From NCBI RefSeq assembly GCF_000429025.1, contig NZ_KE386836.1, forward strand, positions 62,001-126,000: a stretch of 64,000 bases of DNA, given 5' to 3'. Positions within the stretch are counted from its first letter, which is position 1; each line of letters opens with the position of its first letter. Position numbers and translations under genes: made by a program. The stretch is from Actinospineispora spinosispora DSM 44797. GTDB lineage: Bacteria; Actinomycetota; Actinomycetes; Mycobacteriales; Pseudonocardiaceae. Below the pieces are notes generated by a model that did not search any database, was not told the origin of the DNA, and saw only the letters and a program-made list of their open reading frames with translations. Below are positions 58,578-64,000 of the stretch, in pieces.

Positions 58578-60953
58578 TCAGATGTCCGCGGTCTCCAGCT
58601 CCTCGGTCTCGCCGCGCACCGGCAGCGTCGTGAAGATCGCCGGGGGCTCGCGCCACGGGTCCGGCGCGCCGCCGTTGCGAGTCGCCTCGATCGCCCGCCA
58701 GACCCGCTCCGGAGTGCACGGCATGTCGACGTGGCGCACCCCGAGGTGGGACAGCGCGTCCACCACGGCGTTCTGCACGGCCGGGGTCGCGCCGATCGTC
58801 GCGGCCTCACCGATGCCCTTGGCCCCGAGCACGTTGAGCGGCGTCGGCGTCTCGGTGCTGCGGACCTCGTACGGCGGCAGGTCGGCGGCGGTGGGCACCG
58901 TGTAGTCGGCGAGCGTCCCGGTCGTCGGGTTGCCCTCCTCGTCGAACCGGACGTGCTCCCACAGCGCCTGCGCGACACCCTGCGCGATGCCGCCGTGCTG
59001 CTGACCACGCACGATCAGCGGGTTCAGCACACGACCGCAGTCGTCGACCGCGAAGTGCCTGACCGGCGTGACGTGCCCGGTGTCCAGATCGACCTCGACG
59101 ACCGCGACGTGGCTGCCGAACGGGAACGTCGCGCCACCCTGGTCCACGTCGAGCGCGGCCGACAGCGTCTCGCCCCTCGACTCGGCGACACTCGCCAGCT
59201 GAGCCCAGCTGACGCCCCGGCCGGGCACACCGGCGACGCCGAGCCCACCGGCCTCGGTCACCTCGATGTCCTCGGCGGACGCCTCCAGCAGCTCCGCAGC
59301 CAGCTCCCGGGCCTGGTCGAGGACCTTGCCCGCCGCGGTGTAGATCGCGGTGCCGCCCAGCTGCAGTGACCGGGAACCGCCGGTGCCACCACCACGCGGC
59401 ACGACGGCGGTGTCCGACTGCACGAACTTGATCGACTCCATCGGGATGCCCAGCTGGTCCGAGACCAGCATGGCGAACGACGTGGGGTGGCCCTGGCCGT
59501 GGCCCGACGTGCCGACCGACGCGGTCGCGGTGCCGTCGGCGTGCACCGTCACCGAGCCCCACTCCTCGGCGCCGCCACCCGCGGTGATCTCGACGTAGCT
59601 GGCCAGCCCGATGCCCAGCACGGTGCGCGAACCGGACTCCCGCCGCGTGGCCTGCTCGGCACGCAGCTTCTCGTAGTCGGAGACCCGCAGCGCCTCGTCC
59701 AGCGTCGTCGAGTAGTCACCGCAGTCGTAGGTCGTGCCGACGACCGTCTCGTAGGGGAACTCGGCCGGACCGATGAAGTTGCGTCGCCGCAGGTCGGCGG
59801 GGTCCACGTCCAGCTCGACGGCGGCGAGGTCGATCATGCGTTCCAGCAGCGCGGTCGCCTCGGGCCGCCCCGCGCCCCGGAACGCGCCGACCGGAGTGGT
59901 GTTGGTCAACGCGACCGCGACGTCGTAACCGATCTTCGGGATGCGGTAGACGCCCTGGGCCATCGAGTAGCTGGGCCCCATCGCGAGCGCCCCACCGAAA
60001 CCCGCGTAGGCCCCGGCGTCGCCGATCACCCGGATCCGCAGCCCGGTGATCTCGCCGGATCGCCGCAGCCCCAGCTCGGCGTACTGCACCATCGCGCGGC
60101 CGTGCGGCATGCCGACGAGGTTCTCCGACCGGGTCTCCGCCCACTTGACCGCACGGTTCAGCTTCCGCGCGGCGGCAACGCTGATGCTGTGCTCGGACAC
60201 GATGCCGGCCTTGCCGCCGAACCCACCGCCGACGTCCGGCGTGACCACCCGGATGCGCTCCGGCTCGATACCGAACAACGCCCCGGTCAGCCCGCGCCAC
60301 GCGTGCGGCATCTGGGTCGAGACGTACACGGTCAGCTCGTGCTCGTCACCCGGCCCGCCCGGGATCACGGCGATCGCGTTGCCCTCCATCGGGACCACCG
60401 CGAGCCGCTGGTTCTCCATCCGGGCCCGCACGACGACCTCGGCATCGGCGAGCGGATCCTCGTCGGGAGCGGAGCGGACACCCGCCGCCAGGTTGCTGCC
60501 CAGCTCCTCGAACTGGGCCGGCGCGCCATCGGCGAGAGCGTCCTCGGGGTCGATCGCGACGGGCAACGGGTCGTAGTCGACCTCGACCAGCTCGACGGCG
60601 TCGATCGCCGCGGCCCTCGACTCGGCGATGACGGCCGCCACGATGTCCCCGACGAAGCGGACCTTGCCGGTCGCCAGCGGCGGCCGCGCGCAGGCCTCGT
60701 TGACGGCCATGAACGAATGGTGGGCCGGGATGGCGAGATCCTCGGCGGTGTAGACGGCGACGACCCCCGGCGCCGCGAGCGCGGCGGAGGTGTCGATGTG
60801 GGTGATCGTGGCGTGCGGCAACGGGGACCGCACGAACACCAGATGCAGCAGGTCGGCGCCCAGAGCGAGATTGTCGACGTAGCTGCCCTCGCCCCGGATC
60901 AGCTTCGGGTCCTCGACCCGGCGGACCTCGGTACCCATCAATGAACCAGGCAT
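58578..60953 (-). CDS. CoxL-type molybdenum hydroxylase large subunit (form II)
   Basis: 791 residues, xanthine dehydrogenase/aldehyde oxidase/CO dehydrogenase large subunit. MGTEVRRVEDPKLIRGEGSY at the start; VVTPDVGGGFGGKAGIVSEH and VGAFRGAGRPEATALLERMI near the cofactor; GTSGHGQGHPTSFAML and GAKGIGEAATIGATPAVQNA near the C-terminus, where Glu is catalytic. AFRGAGR is the form II sequence; true CO dehydrogenase has AYRCSFR. Small [2Fe-2S] and FAD subunits are not adjacent. The ATG at 60953 lies just beyond repeat B copy 2; upstream sequence in frame is repeat-derived. Confidence 0.93.
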   Translation of the reverse strand: MPGSLMGTEVRRVEDPKLIRGEGSYVDNLALGADLLHLVFVRSPLPHATITHIDTSAALAAPGVVAVYTAEDLAIPAHHSFMAVNEACARPPLATGKVRFVGDIVAAVIAESRAAAIDAVELVEVDYDPLPVAIDPEDALADGAPAQFEELGSNLAAGVRSAPDEDPLADAEVVVRARMENQRLAVVPMEGNAIAVIPGGPGDEHELTVYVSTQMPHAWRGLTGALFGIEPERIRVVTPDVGGGFGGKAGIVSEHSISVAAARKLNRAVKWAETRSENLVGMPHGRAMVQYAELGLRRSGEITGLRIRVIGDAGAYAGFGGALAMGPSYSMAQGVYRIPKIGYDVAVALTNTTPVGAFRGAGRPEATALLERMIDLAAVELDVDPADLRRRNFIGPAEFPYETVVGTTYDCGDYSTTLDEALRVSDYEKLRAEQATRRESGSRTVLGIGLASYVEITAGGGAEEWGSVTVHADGTATASVGTSGHGQGHPTSFAMLVSDQLGIPMESIKFVQSDTAVVPRGGGTGGSRSLQLGGTAIYTAAGKVLDQARELAAELLEASAEDIEVTEAGGLGVAGVPGRGVSWAQLASVAESRGETLSAALDVDQGGATFPFGSHVAVVEVDLDTGHVTPVRHFAVDDCGRVLNPLIVRGQQHGGIAQGVAQALWEHVRFDEEGNPTTGTLADYTVPTAADLPPYEVRSTETPTPLNVLGAKGIGEAATIGATPAVQNAVVDALSHLGVRHVDMPCTPERVWRAIEATRNGGAPDPWREPPAIFTTLPVRGETEELETADI

Positions 60954-61380
60954 GCTCGTCCTGTCTTTTGGGCCTGTTCCGCGCGATTCTTTTCTGTGAC
61001 CACCCCCTCGCTTCGCTTCGGGGGTACTCCCAGAAAAGAAGCCGACTTCGTCGGCCGAACGCGCGCTTGTTCTCACCCTAGGAGCCGCCCTGGCAGTCGG
61101 CGACTTGGTTGCGGACATTCACCGCGCCGGCCTTCGCCGGAACTCCTTCGGAGACTCGCGGAGCCAGCTCTACCGCGCCGCGGCTCCCGGCGCGCACCCC
61201 GCAGCCACACCGCGCACCTTGTGGTGACGCCGCGCGCTCTGTGGTCACGTCGCGCGGTGTGCACCTAGCGCGGTGTGGGCGTGAGGTGCGCGGTGTGACC
61301 ACTGTTGATCATCTTGCGGGGGCACTCCTGGGTGCTGATTTACCGGAAACCGCATATGTTGATCATGCTGAACTTCTACG
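60954..61380. other. Gene-free region with repeat B and espG-group promoter
   Basis: Left part is repeat B copy 2. From 61170 to 61300, CGCG-rich iterations (CGCGCACCTTGTGG, CGCGCGGTGTG, GCGCGGTGTGA) form loose direct repeats. The right part has two TGTTGATCAT elements (about 61304 and 61356) 52 bases apart, which may be operator half-sites before the gene at 61381. Confidence 0.55.
60965..61170. repeat. Interspersed repeat B, copy 2 (inverted)
   Basis: On the minus strand it matches 39538-39745: GCGAGTCTCCGAAGGAGTTC, GGTGAATGTCCGCA, GGGCGGCTCCTAGGGTGA, CCGACGAAGTCGGCTTC and GGTGGTCACAGAAAAGAA. The two copies are inverted relative to each other and 21 kb apart. Confidence 0.85.
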
Positions 61381-61695
61381 GTGACGGGCGTGAATCCCAC
61401 CGAGGTGACGCCGGAGAACGTGCTCCGGGTGCGCGCGGTACTGCTCGCCGAGGCGGACCGGCTCGGTCGCTCGATCGGACCGGCCGAACCGGACGGCTGG
61501 GTCGGGGCGTGCGGCGGCGACCCACTGTCCTCGGACGCGAGGTCCGCGTTCAACGAACGCATCGAGGCCACGCGCGAGCGTTGCCGCGGCCAGGTCGATC
61601 GGCTGCGCGTCGCGGGGCACTCGCTCGAGGACGTCGCACGCAGCTACGGCCACACCGACGCGGCCATCGCGGCCTCCTGCCGGCGGCTCTCGTGA
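61381..61695 (+). CDS. Small type VII-associated hypothetical protein
   Basis: 104 residues, helical: VTPENVLRVRAVLLAEADRL, ARSAFNERIEATRERC, LEDVARSYGHTDAAIAASCR. It looks like a helical-hairpin protein of the WXG/ESX type, which would fit its place before a PPE-like gene. GTG 61381 or GTG 61390 may start it. The stop overlaps the next start by GTGA. The family is not certain. Confidence 0.72.
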   Translation: MTGVNPTEVTPENVLRVRAVLLAEADRLGRSIGPAEPDGWVGACGGDPLSSDARSAFNERIEATRERCRGQVDRLRVAGHSLEDVARSYGHTDAAIAASCRRLS

Positions 61696-62951
61696 CCGGG
61701 CTCGGGGAGTACCGCTGGGAGGGCTACAGCCTCGCGGAGAAGCAGCGCTGGATGCGGGAGGGGCAGGGCGCGGCCGCTGTCGAACGGGGTGTGCAGGTGC
61801 TGGATGCGCTGGTGGCGAGCTCGCGCCGCTCGGCGGAGAGCCTGCGCGGCGCGCTCGCCGAGCTCGGCGTCGACTGGTCAGGCGCGGCGGCGGACTCGGC
61901 CGGGGTCGCACTCGCCGCGACCACTGCGGGCGCGGAGCGCATCCTCGACGAGGCGTCCGCTGGCCGCGCCGGGCTCGACCGGTACGCGGAGTCGTTCGCC
62001 CGGGTCAGCCGCACGATTCCGGCGCCGGGCGAGGCCTCTGCCCCGCTGGTCGCCGCCGGTGACCTCGCGGTCGTCAACGGACTGCAGTCCGACCTGCGCG
62101 CGGGCCCGGTCGCCCAGCGGCGCGCCGAGCTCGCCGCGAACGCCGCACTGCGCGCACACGAACAGGCCACCCTCGACGCACTCGCCGCGTTCCCCGAGCC
62201 GCCGGTGCGGGAGACAGTCGCGGCGCGTTCCCAGGTCGCGTCGATGCAGAGCGCACCGGGCCGGCTGCCGGAAATCGTCACGCCCCGGCAAGCCGACCCG
62301 CACGGTGACCTGGTGGTCACATCGCGCCACCCCCGGCCAACGATGGAGCCACCGCCGGAAGCGCGGACCGTCAGCTCGGTGGTGCCGACGACCACCCACG
62401 CCGCCGAGTCGTCCGAGTCGAGCGGCAAGCGCAGCGACAACGGCACCACCGCCGCGCCGCCCCTCGCTCCCATGCCGCCGATCCCGCCGCCGGTCGCGGC
62501 GGGGGACGGCTACCGGACCACGCCCGGCAGGCCCGGCAGGCTGGTCCATCCGGACGACGGCCCGTTCGGCCGGTCCGCGGTGCCGGCCGGTGGCGCCCAC
62601 CCGGGCGGACTGCTCGACGAGCGCGCCGAACCGAGGAGAGCGGGCCGCCCCGAGATCGAGCTGCCCCGCAAGGCGCCGTTGATCCCGGGGCTGGTTCCGC
62701 CCGGCTCGTTGGACGGCCCCGATCCTCGGGTGCACTCACCGGTTCGCGGAGCACCGCTGCCGCCGCCGGTCGACCGCCCCCTTCCGCTGCTGAGCGAGAC
62801 GGCGGAGCCGGCAGGGGGCGACTTCCGGCGATGGCGGGGCGAGCGGGTCGGCTCGGTCGAGGAGCAGAACTTCGACGACAACTTCCGAGCGCTGCGCAGC
62901 GACGAGTTCCCGGCGGTGCACGGCCTCGGTGAGGGAAGGAGGCGCTCGTGA
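61692..62951 (+). CDS. PPE-like type VII secretion protein
   Basis: 419 residues. The first 180 residues are helical, with LGEYRWEGYSLAEKQRWMRE, LGVDWSGAAADSAGVALAA (a W-x-G turn) and LRAHEQATLDALAAFPEP, like the PPE/WXG domain of actinobacteria outside mycobacteria. The rest is Pro-rich and disordered with scattered PPxPPP stretches and an acidic end (VGSVEEQNFDDNFRALRSDE). It overlaps both neighbours by GTGA and is probably escorted by the EspG-like protein encoded next. Confidence 0.8.
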   Translation: MTGLGEYRWEGYSLAEKQRWMREGQGAAAVERGVQVLDALVASSRRSAESLRGALAELGVDWSGAAADSAGVALAATTAGAERILDEASAGRAGLDRYAESFARVSRTIPAPGEASAPLVAAGDLAVVNGLQSDLRAGPVAQRRAELAANAALRAHEQATLDALAAFPEPPVRETVAARSQVASMQSAPGRLPEIVTPRQADPHGDLVVTSRHPRPTMEPPPEARTVSSVVPTTTHAAESSESSGKRSDNGTTAAPPLAPMPPIPPPVAAGDGYRTTPGRPGRLVHPDDGPFGRSAVPAGGAHPGGLLDERAEPRRAGRPEIELPRKAPLIPGLVPPGSLDGPDPRVHSPVRGAPLPPPVDRPLPLLSETAEPAGGDFRRWRGERVGSVEEQNFDDNFRALRSDEFPAVHGLGEGRRRS

Positions 62952-63739
62952 GCACCGCGGTCGCGGCCGACCTGACCTTGTCGGCGGTCGAGCTGGACGC
63001 CTGCTGGGAGCTGCTCGAACTGGGTGACACCCCGGAGACGCTGCTGCTGCCCAGTCCCGGGCGTGACCGGGCGGAACGCCGGGAGATCCTGGGTGACGTG
63101 CTGGCCGAGCTGGCCAGCAGAGGCCTCGCCGACCGGTCCTCGCCGGTCGAATCGCTGGCCCGGCCATTGCGCGTGCTCGCCGCGCCCGACCATCAGGTCG
63201 ACCTGCGTCTCGGCGGCGAGCCACATGGCACGGTTGTCGCGATCGGCGCCGTCGCCGGGTCCCTCGGCGCCGCGCTCGTGCAGTACGGGGACCGGATCCA
63301 GGTCCAGAGCATGCGACCGACCCAGATCATGGCGGCCCTGCTCGGGCTGTGTGGGCCGATCCGCCCCGGCGTCGGCCGCCCGGTCAACGTGCCCGCCGAC
63401 CTGTACGACGCCGCGCAGCAGGCTACGACCGACGGCAACCTGTGGACCATGGCCGACAACCTGGTGTCCGGGGGACTCCCGCGAGCCGACGCGAGCTCCT
63501 GGGTCCGGATGTGCACCGGAGTGCGCTCCTTCGGCCAGCTGGGCGTGACTTTCTGGCCAGAGGGCGCCCGACGGCCGGGCCGCTACGTGGTCGGTTTCCA
63601 CCACACCGAGACCGGCCACTACCTGCAGCTGCGTCGCCCACCCGACCACGGGAACGGCCGCGCGACCGTCACCGTCTGCCCGGTCGACGCCCACCGCCTG
63701 GCCCGCCTGACCGAGGAACTGCTCGCGGCCGGCTACTGA
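62948..63739 (+). CDS. EspG-family ESX secretion chaperone
   Basis: 263 residues. LTLSAVELDACWELLELGDT at the start, TVVAIGAVAGSLGAALVQYG in the middle, and GRYVVGFHHTETGHYLQLRR and VTVCPVDAHRLARLTEELLA at the end fit the EspG fold. Such proteins bind PE-PPE substrates in the cytoplasm and guide them to an ESX machine. The GTG overlaps the PPE-like gene stop. No ESX membrane component lies in the window. Confidence 0.85.
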   Translation: MSTAVAADLTLSAVELDACWELLELGDTPETLLLPSPGRDRAERREILGDVLAELASRGLADRSSPVESLARPLRVLAAPDHQVDLRLGGEPHGTVVAIGAVAGSLGAALVQYGDRIQVQSMRPTQIMAALLGLCGPIRPGVGRPVNVPADLYDAAQQATTDGNLWTMADNLVSGGLPRADASSWVRMCTGVRSFGQLGVTFWPEGARRPGRYVVGFHHTETGHYLQLRRPPDHGNGRATVTVCPVDAHRLARLTEELLAAGY

Positions 63740-63749
63740 CCCCGAGGCG

Positions 63750-64000
63750 TCACTCGGCGGGCCCCTGGGTCTTGGCCAGTGACTCTTCGATACGGGCCGG
63801 CTGATCGCCCAGACTCACGAGCAGGCTTCGGCTCAGGGGGATCAGGACCTGTTCGAGGCTGTCGTCGAGCGCCGACAGATGACCGGCCAGCTCCAGGGCG
63901 ACGTAGCCGTGCAGCAGGGTGGTCATCTGCGCGGTCACGGCGACCGGGTCGGTCGGCCGGATGCGGCCGAGGTCGATCGCGCGCTGGACCTTCGCGTGCA
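63750..64000 (-). CDS. TetR-family regulator, C-terminal part (truncated by window edge)
   Basis: The last 83 codons of a reverse-strand gene. AQMTTLLHGYVALELAGHLS followed by LDDSLEQVLIPLSRSLLVSL is typical of the C-terminal dimerisation domain (the WHG type) of TetR/AcrR regulators. The frame is open to the window edge. It is convergent with the EspG-like gene, ten bases away. Confidence 0.75.
   Translation of the reverse strand, partial: HAKVQRAIDLGRIRPTDPVAVTAQMTTLLHGYVALELAGHLSALDDSLEQVLIPLSRSLLVSLGDQPARIEESLAKTQGPAE

Noticed and set aside
58578..60953. Aerobic CO dehydrogenase large subunit
   Set aside because: The active-site loop is AFRGAGR, not the AYRCSFR of true CO dehydrogenases.
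39538..61170. Repeats A and B as insertion sequences
   Set aside because: They encode no transposase and have no clear terminal inverted repeats with target duplications; called interspersed repeats instead.

Overview
The window is GC-rich actinobacterial chromosome. Its gene content points to the Pseudonocardiaceae/Mycobacteriales side of the phylum: a RamB/PrpR regulator, a mycobacterial-type isocitrate lyase, ESX/EspG-like genes, DUF3151, and an HspR-type operator before clpB. Genes are dense, many starts are GTG or TTG, and 4-base ATGA/GTGA overlaps are common. The genus is an inference; no rRNA or tRNA gene was seen.

Left part (1-17.4 kb): the 5' end of pyruvate carboxylase (truncated by the window edge) and a ramB-like regulator, divergent from isocitrate lyase, then fadB2, prpD and prpC. 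This looks like a C2/C3 acyl-CoA module (glyoxylate shunt plus methylcitrate cycle). An endonuclease-like membrane protein, a PfpI/LysR divergent pair, a VapBC-like toxin-antitoxin pair, a flavohemoglobin, a PPOX-family protein and HspR-regulated clpB follow.

Insertion (17.4-28.2 kb): between clpB and a homologue of its usual neighbour lie three modules. The first is a secreted polymorphic toxin with an overlapping DUF2247 immunity gene, visibly A/T-richer at the toxin tip. The second is a small catabolic cluster (DUF2848 protein, MFS carrier, GntR regulator, nitrilase-fold amidohydrolase). The third is a translationally coupled type VII-associated operon (YbaB-like, WXG-like, two membrane proteins with a cytoplasmic domain, an EspC-like coiled-coil protein), whose last gene carries a frameshift.

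Housekeeping backbone (28.3-39.5 kb): a membrane protein, an SDR, pyrE, an SPOUT methylase, a zinc alcohol dehydrogenase, two DedA proteins, an ECF-like sigma factor with a 67-residue membrane protein, class II aldolase, DUF3151, a Fem-like GNAT protein and a TetR regulator.

Right part (39.7-64 kb): an S9 peptidase, an MFS/GntR pair, then two membrane Ser/Thr kinases in tandem. Next comes a lipid/secondary-metabolism stretch (crotonase, MpaB-like oxygenase, glycosyltransferase, acyl-CoA-ligase-like enzyme, three TetR regulators). After it come two tandem receptor-like proteins built on a kinase C-lobe without an N-lobe, an orphan CoxL-type molybdenum hydroxylase subunit, and a three-gene PPE-like/EspG-like group.

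The most unusual feature is the density of dispersed repeats. One family of nine palindromes has fixed CGTGAGTG/CACTCACG edges and variable inner arms. A second family is built on GCGAGTCG, a third on TGTCGCAGA/TCTGCGACA, and two longer interspersed repeats have two copies each. Many abut gene ends and supply the stop codon or C-terminal residues. One 48-bp palindrome lies in frame inside a kinase gene.
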